From Anisodus tanguticus (taxonomy: Eukaryota; Streptophyta; Magnoliopsida; Solanales; Solanaceae): DNA of 64,000 nucleotides. Positions 49,401-60,379 of this stretch are shown here, one piece after another; position 1 is the first letter of the stretch; every line of letters starts with the position of its first letter. The stretch spans positions 53,066,653 to 53,130,652 of the forward strand of contig CM067543.1 of the NCBI GenBank assembly GCA_034509755.1. The letters run 5' to 3'. The notes beneath the pieces are model-generated. The model was given only the letters and a program-made list of their open reading frames with translations, searched no databases and was not told the origin of the DNA. Position numbers and translations under genes: made by a program.

Positions 49401-50558
49401 CCAACTGCCCACATAATTGCTGTTACTGGCCAAGTAATGACAATTATGGAGGTAGTAATTCACCAAAATAAATGGTGAATTGATGTGCAACGGATTGACC
49501 TTTAGGGAGAGTAATCCAGTCAAAATAAATGGCTGAATTGAGTGCAAATTAAGGTTGGTTGACGTTCCATTAACCAACAGAAAGTTATCTGCCCAATTTT
49601 GACTTACTTGAAACTTCAGGGACCAAACTGTAAATCTGAAACAATTCTGGGTCCAAAAAGATAATATCAGAAGAAGCCCGCGGCCTGTGACCGGACGGGC
49701 GGGCGGCGGCGGCGCGCGTGTGGGCTTATCCTCGAACCGAAGCACATTTAGGTCCTCCCTCTTTTAAACACATGAGATACCCCTTGGGGTCCCAAACCCC
49801 AAGCCAACTTTGAGACTTATTAACTAAACAAATCTTTCTTCCCCTACCGATGAGGGAGGATTGCTCTTTACCACCTTTTTCCATACTTCAAATACCTCAC
49901 TTCGTGGACCAATATCTCTTTCATTTCTCAACAAAATTTGACGATCCTTGGCCCTACGGTCATCTACTTATTTAGTAGATTATGCATGTGTGAAAAACCG
50001 GATTCTCCAACATGCGGAACACTAGTGTTTAAGCCATTAAAGTTGGTTGGACGCAACTCCTGCCAAAGGCAAATTTCCAACAGTTTGTGCCTAGTGTGTA
50101 AAGAGAAAGAAGAGTGGTGCGTAGGCTACAATTTTCTTGAAGTACATTTTTATGCTTGTTTGCCTTTTCTTAGGTGTCTTAGATTTTTTGCCCTGTAAAT
50201 CTGTAGATAGTCCTTTTGGTTTTAATTGCGTATTTTTTCTGGACTCCAGATGGACGAGGTGCTGGCTTCAGTTGCAGAGACAATAAAGAACTTTGCTGTG
50301 ATTTACCTGGTAGATATCACCGAGGTCCCTGATTTTAACACAATGTACGAGCTCTATGATCCATCCACTGTCATGTTCTTTTTCAGGAACAAGCACATTA
50401 TGATTGATCTTGGCACCGGGAACAATAACAAGATCAACTGGGCGCTCAAGGATAAACAGGAGTTCATCGACATTGTTGAGACACTGTATCGTGGTGCAAG
50501 AAAAGGTCGTGGTTTAGTTATTGCACCAAAAGATTACTCTACCAAATACCGATACTAA
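46406..50558 (+). CDS. DIM1: DIM1/YLS8, thioredoxin-like U5 snRNP 15-kDa protein
   Basis: DIM1 (U5-15K, Dib1 in yeast) is a thioredoxin-fold subunit of U5 and the U4/U6.U5 tri-snRNP and is needed for pre-mRNA splicing in the nucleus. Exon 1, 46406-46525, encodes MSYLLPHLHSGWAVDQAIL to FGHDWDDTCMQ; exon 2, 50250-50558, encodes MDEVLASVAETIKNFAV to DYSTKYRY. The join (CAG|GTATGC ... CTCCAG|ATG) is in phase and gives 142 aa, the exact usual length of this very conserved family. As expected for DIM1, the thioredoxin CxxC active site is absent. The 3.7-kb intron carries four transposons and the first exon lies close behind a MITE. Identity is certain; the gene is intact. Confidence 0.97.
46677..46944. 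mobile_element. CACTA-type MITE in the DIM1 intron
   Basis: Ends CACTATTAAAAAA / TTTCTAGTAGTG with 3-bp target duplication AGA (46674-46676, 46945-46947), as for CACTA (En/Spm) elements. 268 bp; internal repeats around TTTCTCACTGAA and CGGTGGGAAAA. Confidence 0.78.
47265..47462. mobile_element. Small hAT MITE in the DIM1 intron
   Basis: 198 bp, starting CAGAGGCAGATCC and ending CACCTCTA, with an exact 8-bp target duplication TTTGGAAG (47257-47264, 47463-47470). Confidence 0.85.
47755..48143. mobile_element. hAT MITE in the DIM1 intron, holding a LINE tail
   Basis: Starts CAGGGGCGGATCAAG and ends CTGGCTCCGTCACTG; flanks TGGATGTT / TGGATGGT match at 7 of 8 positions. An RTE LINE tail (47938-48062) is nested inside. 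Confidence 0.7.
47938..48062 (+). mobile_element. RTE LINE 3' tail
   Basis: GGGCCGAGGATCTTTCAG, a GGTAAGGTCTGTGCATAC stretch, CTCCAAACCCCACTTGTGGG and a short GTTGTTTGTTG end match the tail at 13590-13735. Confidence 0.8.
49051..50082 (-). mobile_element. Solo LTR, copy 2, in the DIM1 intron
   Basis: Ends TGTTGG...CCAACA with exact 5-bp target duplication GTTTG (49046-49050 and 50083-50087). Same family as 36180-37387; 1032 bp. It ends about 165 bases before the DIM1 exon 2 acceptor. Confidence 0.88.
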
Positions 50559-51504
50559 GCACCTGTTCATGCTGTATTTGGTTACTGGAATATGTTGTAC
50601 TTAATGATAGAGCTGTAATAACTGATAGAATGATATCCAATTGAACTGTAAAATTTGATGAAGTATGATTATGATGAGCTTCTTGATAAGGCTTGGTTGG
50701 AAAATAAAAAGCTGATTCCTGATGGCTACCTTTCTTTTGTCTGATAAGTTTTGAGTTTCGATAGATATTGGACATCAAGGTATTACCAAGTGGACCATTA
50801 TGCTACTAGATCACACACAGCAGGCACTATGGTTCAAGTTTTTGGGTAAAAGTTTATTCATTTACAGTGTTTACTCCAAATCAATAAATACATACGTACT
50901 ATGTGTTTGCTCATAGATGTTTAGCACTTAATCGTAGTTAATAGGTGTGGTAAGCCAAGTTACTTGGACTCTTCAACATGGTTGTTGCGCCTGTGTCGGA
51001 TTTTCTGAAAATGCACTTTCGGAGAATTCATTTTAGAAGAGCCCGAGTAACATTGGTGGTAAGTATTTATTTCAATTTCTGCAGGAGATTTCACACACTG
51101 CAAGTCCATTGAGCACCTTAAATAGTCTGGTCCTGTTCCTTTTTACCCCCTTTAAACAAAATCCAAAGTAGATAACTGTTGAATGAAGAAAATCCAAGGA
51201 CTATATTATGAGACGTACGAGGTAGGAAAGTATAAGGCATAAACCAAAGCACATGCCAATTGTTTCATTCGTGTGGATTTAGCACGATCTTGCCAATCAA
51301 ATTCTTTGTGAGAATCATTAATTTTATTTAATATGAATATGCACTCTTTTAATGATGTTTCCTTTTTGTGGTTATGCCTGCAAAGATAGAAGGTGCAATG
51401 CATGTGTACACTTAAGTACTCCATATTTCTTGCGTTACTTTTTTTTCCGTGGAAATGACCTCTTTCATATCTCTATGCATAAAAAGAAAATTTCTCATAA
51501 AAAT
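50559..51504. other. 3' region of DIM1 and intergenic, no further gene
   Basis: The DIM1 3' UTR is expected to begin here. No other coding region or repeat with clear ends was recognised. Confidence 0.4.
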
Positions 51505-51632
51505 ATAATAACAACATATCCAGTGAAATTCCACAATGTGGGGCTTGGGGAGGGTATAGTGTACGCGGACCTTACCTCTAACTTGGTAGATAGAGCGGTT
51601 GTTTCCGAAAGACCATCGATTCAAGACAAAAT
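51505..51632 (-). mobile_element. RTE LINE 3' tail
   Basis: AATAACAACATATCCAGTG, CACAATGTGGGGCTTGG and GTTTCCGAAAGACCATCG are the reverse of the LINE tail. Confidence 0.8.
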
Positions 51633-51883
51633 ATGAGAAATATTTTTTATATTTCTCTTTAAAATATAAAATTAAAAATCTATCATAAAAATATAAAATT
51701 AAAAATAAATTTATAAAGGATTACAAAATCTATCCTTTTTAGAATATTTTCCAAAATTTCTAATTATATAAAAAGTGATTAATAATACCTATATTTGTTT
51801 CTAGATATGTTAATTTTACTTCCAAAATCATTTGTTGTCTCGTTTGCCCGTATTTTGCTATTGTGCTGTCATATTTTTACGTA

Positions 51884-52147
51884 CTCTCTCTGTCTAATTT
51901 ATGTGACACAATTTTCTTTTTAGTTCGTCCCAAATGAATGTCATCATTTTTTTATTTGACAACTATTTAATGGCACAATCTCTATTTTACCCTTGTCCGG
52001 TCCTACTTAATTTTAAAGATTACTTATTGCGAAGAAAAGTCAACAAAAATAGGTATTAAAGTAAAGACAATTTAGTAAACATAATAAAGTCTTTCTTTAT
52101 TTTTTAAACTATAGTCCTATGGTGCCCATAAATTGAGACGGAGGGAG
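51884..52147. mobile_element. Stowaway-like MITE
   Basis: Inverted ends CTCTCTCTGTCTAATTTATG / CATAAATTGAGACGGAGGGAG flanked by TA on both sides (51882-51883, 52148-52149). Related pieces at 21812 and 53930. Confidence 0.8.
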
Positions 52148-52177
52148 TATCTTGCTTCAAATTCTTTCTTTTCTTTC

Positions 52178-52284
52178 GAGTCGTGAATCTATCCGGAACC
52201 GCTTCTCTACCCGCAAAGGTAGGGTACATCTCACCCTCCCCATACCCAACTTTGTGTGATTGTATTGGGGAAGTTGTTGTACTA
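52178..52284 (+). mobile_element. RTE LINE 3' tail, decayed
   Basis: GAGTCGTGAATCTATCCGG, CGCAAAGGTAGGGTACATC, CCCCATACCCAACTTTGTG and AGTTGTTGTAC follow the same order as the tail at 13590-13735. Confidence 0.65.
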
Positions 52285-52394
52285 CTTTGCAAAAAGAAAG
52301 AAAAACAGTGTTCAATTTCATAACCAAATCATTTTTAGCGATCGTATTTCCTTCGTCCTTAGTAATACACTCTCATTACATACCTAAATGCTCA

Positions 52395-52612
52395 CCACAC
52401 TTCACAAAATCATTCAATGGCTACTCTCTATAGAATCAAAAGATCGCATTTGCTTTTCTCCAATATATTCAAACAAACTCCTCATCAATCTATCAACTCA
52501 AAACAACACTCTAATTTCAAACCCATTTTACAAAAAAAAAAAACACAATCTTTCCCCATTTTCTTCAACACCCACTTCCCAAAAATCCATAAATTTTTAA
52601 TTGATAGTTGAT
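52395..52612 (+). pseudogene. Duplicated gene 5' fragment, copy A (function unknown)
   Basis: An ATG at 52417 opens MATLYRIKRSHLLFSNIFKQ, a basic, serine-rich, acid-poor stretch like an organelle targeting peptide, then ends after about 64 codons. The same DNA recurs at 53180-53395. The parent gene is not recognised; a mitochondrial protein is only a guess. Confidence 0.45.
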
Positions 52613-53171
52613 GTGTATTTTTTGCTATTATCTCATTAGAAAACCGACTAATTATTTTGATTTTGTAATAAAAAATTGACCTAAACCGTTCCATAAATGC
52701 CCCCCCTAACCAATCTGCCAAACCTATGAGTCTATAAAGCCAACCAATTTAATCAAGGGAGAAATGATTTTGTAGCCACTTATAAAATATTTCTAATTTT
52801 ATCTTAGATATTGTAAGTGGACAAGATGTCATTTACTCGAACTCTTTAACCCCCTATTTAGATGGTTGTTTCCCGTGGTTTATTATTGTATTGTTTTTTA
52901 TATAATTATATTTATTTTAATTGTTTTTAAAATTATATTGTATAGTATTATAAATTTGTAGTAATTTTATGATTATATAACCATAAAATGTCAATCTTTT
53001 TAACCATGAAAAAGTCTAATCTTTTTAACCATGAATTTGATGGTTTTGCATAGTTACATTTCATTTACTCATTATACTCTCACCCCACTCGCGCCCTCCG
53101 TCACATCCAAACCCACCCCACCCTACCACTTCACCACCACCCACTCCCAACACCCCACCCCACAACTACTC

Positions 53172-53370
53172 CCATTACACATCTAAATGTTCACCAATCT
53201 TCACAAAATCATTCAATGGCTCCTCTCTATAGAATCAAAAGACCCCATTTGCTTTTCACCAATTCATTCAAACAACTCATCATCAATCAATCAACTCAAA
53301 ACAACACTATAATCCAAACCCATTTTACAAAACACAATCTTTCCCCATTTTCTTCTACACTCACTTTCCA
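53172..53370 (+). pseudogene. Duplicated gene 5' fragment, copy B, cut by a LINE
   Basis: Matches copy A with some substitutions and small gaps (MAPLYRIKRPHLLF start). It is interrupted by the RTE tail at 53371 and seems to resume after 53692 (CACTTCCCAAAAACCCATAA). Confidence 0.5.
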
Positions 53371-53692
53371 ACAACATATTCAGTGAAATCTCATAACGTG
53401 GGGTCTGAGGAGGGTAGAGTGTACGCAGATCTTACCTCTATTTTGGTAAGTACAGAGGTTGTTTTCGGAAGACCATCGGCTCAAGAAAAAGCATAAGCAC
53501 CAGCAAAAGCAAGAGAAATAGTCAGACCCGGATAAGAAATTTAAAGCAATATGAAAATGAGAGTAACAAAAGTGACTAAGCCATGATAAATCATTCTGAA
53601 AAAAAAACAGTAACTAACGCAGGTAAATAAGATAAACAAAGTACATGAAGAAACATACAACAAAAATCAAAGACAGGGAACTATGAAACAAC
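53371..53692 (-). mobile_element. RTE LINE 3' end in gene fragment copy B
   Basis: AACAACATATTCAGTGAAAT, GGGGTCTGAGGAGGG and TTTTCGGAAGACCATCGGC are the reverse of the tail, extending into 3' UTR like 13320-13590. Flanks CACTTTCC / CACTTCCC look like a target duplication with one mismatch. Confidence 0.8.
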
Positions 53693-53929
53693 ACCACTTC
53701 CCAAAAACCCATAAATTCACTTTCCCAAATTTGTCCAAACAATTCAAGAATCATAGATAAACTTATACACATATTCACTTAGCCACTAAATACATCAAAA
53801 TCAAGAACTTGATGAGTTGGATTCAAAGATTACACCTTTAATTGTTGAAATTGTTCTTAGAAAGCTTAAAAGTTGGAGAATAGCTCATTTGTTCTTTAAT
53901 TGGGCTTGAAATCAAAATGGGTATCATTT

Positions 53930-54118
53930 GACTTAACACATAGTTTAAGAAAGAAAGAAAAAAGACTTTTGAAATGTGGTCCAAAACAAGTTTTATATGA
54001 ACGTGTGATTGTAAATCATATTAATGATAATTTATTTTCAGATATAGAAATGTAATATTCTTTTTGGGACAGACCTAAAAGAAAATTGTGTCATTTAAAT
54101 TGGGACAAAGGGAATAAT
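53930..54118. mobile_element. MITE remnant, Stowaway-like
   Basis: TTTTTGGGACAGACCTAAAA and CATTTAAATTGGGACAAAGG resemble one end of the 51884 family; the other end is degraded. Confidence 0.45.
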
Positions 54119-54951
54119 TAGTATAACAAAATTCGTATTTTTTTCAAAAATTTAACAGCATAAATCTTCAATTAAAAAGGTACAGATATTTTTTTGTAGC
54201 TTGTAAGCTGATTTTATTTCAAGCAAGGGGAAGAAATGTCGTAAACAATACATGCAATTTTCATAAATAAATCACAATTTGTGACCAACTTAACATAGTA
54301 GCTACAAGGAATAATACCAAGTCATGTTCGTTTGTCATAATTTATAAACAATTAAGCAATATGTAATTTTTGTCTGTGGCGAAAAAAACTTAACTAATTA
54401 AGCAGGTTCACTAATTTCTATTTATAAAAATTTCTAATTATTATTTTAAAGACGAAACTAATTTATGCTCATAACCTATATCAATGGACAACAAAGTTTT
54501 TACCCCACAAGATTTAGTGAAATTTACTTTTAAAAACAAAGGGACAAAAAAATCAAAATCATCCTTTAAGGGGTCATTCTTGTAAATCACCCAAAAAATA
54601 TGTCCAGGGTCTGCTGCATCCTGAATGGTTTATAAGAATGAATTTGGTGGTGAGTGGTCTTAAATTTTTTAACCTCACTTGTTTTATAGAAAAAAAAAAT
54701 CAAATTTAACAAGTGAGCAAAACTTTTATTTTTGACCTTAAAGGTTTGTTGTCTAATGGGGGCTCAAAAGTTCAATAAAAGAAGTTTTGGGCCAGGCTGC
54801 CAATTTACCAGACATCTTAGAAACTTTTGTCACTTTCATTTTCTTTAAGATTTGTCTATCTACTTTCCTTATCTTCATCAAAAGTCAAGACAAAGGCCAC
54901 TTTAAAAACCAAAAGATTCATAACAAAACCCATTGCATCACCAACTCAACA

Positions 54952-57900
54952 ATGGCTGCTGTTAATGGTGTAGGGATTTCATGGCCAACAAAATTGACTA
55001 AAACAACACCCAAAAGGGGTTTCTCTCCATCTATTAGAATGACAGCAGCTTCAGTTGATGAAAACAAGAAAACTTTCACACTTCAAAAATCTCAAGAAGC
55101 TTTCACCAAAGCTAAGGTAAATCAAGATTTCATTTTTAATCCTAGTTTATACGACACACTTTCCTTTTCAGTCAGGCCCCAAAAGAATGACATATTTTCT
55201 TATTTGATAATAATTTAACTTTAAATTTTATCTTTTACGCTTAACTAAACTTGTTTTAGACCACAAGATTCAATTTCTTGAACTCTATGCTCAGTTAAAC
55301 TACATCACATAAATTGAGATGGAGGGAGTACTAATGTTCTTCAATCTTCATATAATTCAATATTGTAATGTTACCCATTCAAAATATGTACATGAGGGTC
55401 CTGTTGCAAAATTAAAGTGCTAATAGATTTTGCCTAAGCTCTGTATTTATTGTAGGAATTTCACTTAATATTGTATGTGTAAATAAATTATGCATAACCT
55501 AGTAAACAAAAAGAATGTATGGTTTGGAACCCGTAAACTTAAAATCCTGGATCCGCCTTTGTGTTCTAGATAAGGTGGTCACGTGATACAAGATTACGGA
55601 TTGGGTTCTTTGATGGTGTTAGTGTTCAGTGTTTATTCTTTGATTCGAGCTGTATTGCTTAAAGATTTTGATTTTGATTCGAGCTGTATTGCTTAAAGGT
55701 AAATCAAGATTTCATTTTTTAGAACTAATGTTCTTTAATCTTCATATAATTCAATATGGTAATGTTACCAACTCAAAATTTGCACATGAGGGTTGTGTTG
55801 CAAAACCAAAAAGAATAAATTGAAGTGCTAAGTCGTAATAGCTTTTGCTCAAATTCTGTATATGTAGTAAGAAATTCACCTAATATTGTATGTATAAGTA
55901 ATTTATTCAGAACCCAGTAAACAAAAGAATGTATGGTTTGGAACCCGTAAATTTAAAATCCTGGATCCGCCTCTGTGTTTTAGATAAGGTGGTTACAAGA
56001 TACAAGATTATGGATTGGGTTCTTTGATGGGGTTATTGTTCAGTGTTTATTCTTTGATTTGACTTGGGTGTCTTCAAGATTCATATATTGTCAGTGAAAA
56101 TGCTAGCTTTAAGATATCTGGGGTGGGGGAGGGGAAGAAGAAGAAGGAGATTTTGGTTTGATGAAGTTTGGTGCACCTGCCAAATTGGAATCTATCTGAT
56201 GAATTGATGCACAGCTAATGCTTTCTGATCTGTCATACAATCTGGCTGTTTGTGTCTATTTGTGTTTCTATGAGAACCTTGAGTATGTTTTAGGTGTGTA
56301 GCTGTGCTGAAAAGGCACAATTTAACAACGTTTTAATGTTCTTGAAAATTGTAGGTGTTTGACTACAAAGAGGGAGATAATGTAGAAAATTTTCTGTTGC
56401 AAAATATGTTTCTTTGCTTTAGTTGGTTTCTTTTCCATTTACATTCTTTTGTTTTTAATGTCTTCAGATGTAACTTATTTAGATTGGAACCTATAAGGCA
56501 AAATGCTAAAAGTTTATCACATTTTCTAAATGGGGGAAAAGGTTAGAAAAAATGCCGTATGAGGTAGAACGAATTGTACAATAGTTTTTCCTTTGTTTGA
56601 AAAGGAAATAACACTTTGGACAAGTTGCTATGATTTGCACTAAAAGGAGGTGCTCAAAATACAGTTAAACTAATTGTTTAGTTATGTGGTTTACGCCTTC
56701 AATCTACAAAGGTAAACTTGATTCATGCTATTATCTCTTACAGTATAATATTTCCAAAAGCAAAGAAGCAGAAAATATTCATCCAAGTTGATTGATTTTC
56801 ATCTTCTGTTTTACTGTTGGTAGGAGTTGATGCCAGGAGGTGTAAATTCCCCTGTTCGTGCTTTCAAGTCAGTTGGCGGACAACCTATCATTATTGACTC
56901 TGTGAAGGGCTCTCATATGCGAGACATAGATGGTAACGAGTACATTGACTATGTCGGATCTTGGGGTCCAGCTATAATTGGTCATGCAGATGATGAGGTT
57001 CAGTTCTCTGCTTTTAACTCTATGTTCAGCTTGAAATTTCATTGGCCGCTGTCCATTTATTTGGCCTGGTTCATTACTCTATCTGCATGCTTGGTATTTG
57101 GTAACATGCTTCAGAATCTCCATCTTAAAGCTGCTTGAAAAAGAGATCCCTTGTCCTGCAATTATTTTGCTCTTAGATGAATGTTGATGACTACCAAGAA
57201 CATATGGTTTTAAGTTTGTTCTTCTGTTCGTTGTGTAAATAGAAGTTGGCATTTGATGTCCATGTCGTAGACAGTTCTTGTGATAGAGTGTATAAATAAG
57301 TATTATAAAAAGTTGACTGATGAGCTTCTTAAACTGGAAAATTTTGGTTGGAGGTTGAGTTGAGCTGAGTTGCTTATTGGATGAATAAAGTGAAAAATCA
57401 AGTAGAACATGTCGACATACTAGACCTAAGTGCGAATGTCTAAATTCTTCCTCCACTTGTTTCTCCTCCTTTTCTTTCTGGGGAATAAGGAGAACCAATA
57501 TGTCAACTGGATTATCTTAAGCTCAGCTTTAAGAATTTTGTGCAAGATACCTCAAAATCTTCTATACCCCTCTTTCTTATTGTGTTGTACAATGTGAAAT
57601 GTGGTTGAAGTAGAGTCTTTTTGAAAGTATAAGGAGTTGTTTAGTTGCTGGTTAGAGTTATGCAGGCATTAGCAATGCAGGGATTGGTTATGCAATGATC
57701 TGGTAGGGTTTAGTTATTCGTGTATTAGTTACTCATCTTCTACCGTGCATAAATAATACATAGATTCCTCATAACTTATACATGTGTTAAGCATGATTGT
57801 AAACTAGTAACCAAAAACCACACTTGGTGTGCTGAATTTTATATAGAGCAACTAAAGTACTACCAAGTATGGTGCTAATTATACTGGTTTTAATACACGA

Positions 57901-59078
57901 ATAATTCACTTCCTAACCAGCAACCAAACGACCCTAAGTGCTGCCCGGGGAGGCTGCTTTGTTAGTGTGGATTCAATAGAGTGAAAGTTTTTAATGCTTT
58001 TTCCCTGCAGGTGCTAGCAGCATTGGCTGAAACAATGAAGAAAGGAACAAGTTTTGGCGCTCCATGTCTCCTTGAAAATACTCTAGCAGAGATGGTTATT
58101 TCAGCTGTTCCAAGCATAGAAATGGTTCGGTTTGTCAACTCTGGTACAGAAGCATGTATGGGAGTACTACGGCTGGCTCGTGCTTTCACTGGCCGAAATA
58201 AGATCATCAAATTCGAGGGTTGTTACCATGGTCATGCCGATGCATTTCTTGTTAAAGCAGGCAGTGGGGTTGCCACATTAGGACTCCCCGACTCACCCGG
58301 AGTACCAAAGGCAGCTACTATTGATACTCTAACAGCGCCTTACAATGATATTTCCGCTATCGAGAGCCTCTTTAAGGAACACAAAGGAGAAATTGCCGCT
58401 GTAATTCTCGAGCCCGTAGTTGGAAATGCCGGCTACATTCAACCAAATCTAGATTTTCTTGCTGCCATTCGCAAGATCACCAAAGAAAATGACGCACTTC
58501 TTATTTTCGACGAAGTTATGACTGGATTTAGGTTGGCATATGGCGGTGCTCAAGAGTATTTTGGAATAACTCCGGATTTGACAACACTCGGGAAGATTAT
58601 TGGTGGTGGCTTGCCCGTAGGTGCATACGGAGGAAGGCGGGATATTATGGAAATGGTAGCGCCTGCGGGACCAATGTATCAGGCGGGGACCCTAAGCGGA
58701 AACCCGTTGGCCATGACAGCTGGCATTCACACGCTTAAGCGGTTACAGAAACCGGGTACATACGAATACTTGGACAAGATCACCGGTGAACTTACACAGG
58801 GGATTTTAGATGCTGGAAAGAAGACTGGGCATGCAATGTGCGGCGGGTACATAAGGGGGATGTTTGGCTTCTTTTTCGCGGAGGGTCCCGTTAATAACTT
58901 TTCGGATGCAAAGAAGAGTGATACAGAGAAATTTGGCAGATTCTATAGGGGGATGCTGGAGGAAGGTGTTTATTTTGCACCATCACAGTTTGAGGCTGGA
59001 TTTACTAGCTTAGCACACAATCCAGAGGATATTCAAAGGACTGTAGCTGCAGCTGAAAAAGTTCTAAAGCAAATTTAA
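54952..59078 (+). CDS. GSA: Glutamate-1-semialdehyde 2,1-aminomutase, chloroplastic
   Basis: PLP enzyme that converts glutamate-1-semialdehyde to 5-aminolevulinate, the precursor of chlorophyll and haem, in the plastid stroma. Exons 54952-55116, 56824-56997 and 58011-59078, all GT-AG and in phase: 468 aa. A serine- and basic-rich transit peptide fills roughly the first 30 residues. The mature part shows ELMPGGVNSPVRAFKSVGG, VNSGTEACMG, EGCYHGHAD, IFDEVMTGFR and the PLP lysine in LGKIIGGG (about K308). The chain ends in EKVLKQI. It closely matches tobacco GSA as remembered, but about 10 residues of a serine run in the transit peptide are missing. AATAAA at 59148 is a likely poly-A signal. The gene looks intact. 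Confidence 0.96.
55113..56065 (+). repeat. Tandem duplication in GSA intron 1, including the splice donor
   Basis: AAGGTAAATCAAGATTTCAT at the exon 1 donor (55115) recurs at about 55697. What follows, ACTAATGTTCTT...CTTTGATT, is present at 55331-55660 and 55725-56065. Copy 1 holds an extra segment ending AAATTGAGATGGAGGGAGTA at about 55330, a MITE end. Both copies hold TAAAATCCTGGATCCGCCT, a hAT MITE end. Confidence 0.8.
57633..57934. mobile_element. Tourist-like MITE in GSA intron 2
   Basis: Inverted ends GGAGTTGTTTAGTTGCTGG / CCAGCAACCAAACGACCC with TAA target duplication (57630-57632, 57935-57937). 302 bp. Related to 60059-60376. Confidence 0.8.
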
Positions 59079-59797
59079 CCACTCGACTTTCTTTCATTTT
59101 TTGTATGCTAGGTGGAGAATTTTCCTTTTTAAGTTTTTGTTGTGTTAAATAAAAGGTGATTTGTAATGAGAAGTTTTGTAGCATATCGTTTATTCAGAAA
59201 TCATGCTGTACCATTTTACCACCTTTTTTGTTTCTATTTTTAGTCATTTGGAGTACATTCTTTTGTAGTATAGTGTATATGTGAGAATTCTACTCTTCTC
59301 TATAATTTATGTTCTACACATTAATGACATATAATATGAGAACTAAACTTGAATTCTATAAATATCGAAAATAATTTCAATTGATAGAAACCATAGGCAT
59401 ATCAAATCTCTCAAATTAGTTGAGGTCAACAACTAACTTAAAATCTCAAATTAGGTGGAGTCAAATACATGAATTCTCTATATCCTTCCATTCTTATAGG
59501 ATCCATGTTATTCCAATATTCAGTTTATTGTTTTAAGACGGGTTGTACGTCCTAAAATTAGATGTTCACAAAGCTCACACTAATCTATATTGACATATCA
59601 CATACACATTTTTAATCAACTAGTTTCTCGTCACATGCGTTGCACATGTATATCGAGTTATGTAATACACAATTTTATAAAATAATATTATTATTGTTAA
59701 AACAAATCTTTGAATAAATAATGTTACATGAAAGAACATAAGTTTCTGTGAATGATTAAAGTATGTGGATCTTTAAAACAGTATAATAACTAAAATG

Positions 59798-59828
<31 letters not shown>
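59798..59828. repeat. (AAT)n microsatellite
   Basis: About nine AAT units downstream of GSA. Confidence 0.95.
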
Positions 59829-59831
<3 letters not shown>

Positions 59832-60058
59832 TACTAATCTCGACGAGGATTAACATTTTTGTTAGCAAAAGAGAATAATTTTAAAACTTGAACATTTTGC
59901 GTTGCAATAGCTATTATTATTTTAATTATTAATTGCAATAATTGTAATTAGTAAGAAGTGGAAGAATTACCATTTTAATTAGTAATTGCAATAATTTTAA
60001 TCAGTAAAAAGTGGAAGAATTACCAATTGTGTGACTGAATAATCCAAGTAAACTCTTA

Positions 60059-60376
60059 GGGGTCGTTTGGTTGGCTTATGTATAAGGGTAATACACGTAT
60101 AAAACATTGCAGAATTTAGTACGGTGTTTAGTTGGTATCAACATGTCCGTATAGAATTTTGCATAGCTTTTACTGTGTGTGTCATTTCAATATCAGTATA
60201 ATTGATATCGGTATAACTTTATACTTAAATTGTTGTATAACTTTATTCCACCTCCATGGTAGTATAAATTTATACATGAATTGTGGGATTAAATAGTTCT
60301 TGTATAACTAGTCCCTGTATAGTTAATCCATGTATAACTAATTCATGTATAACTTACCTTCCAACCAAACGACCCT
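60059..60376. mobile_element. Tourist-like MITE
   Basis: Inverted ends GGGGTCGTTTGGTTGG / CCAACCAAACGACCCT with TTA target duplication (60056-60058, 60377-60379). Inside, GTATAACTAATYCATGTATA units repeat. Confidence 0.83.
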
Positions 60377-60379
60377 TTA

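Noticed and set aside
49398..49745. 115-aa minus-strand frame
   Set aside because: Inside the second solo LTR; no coding support.
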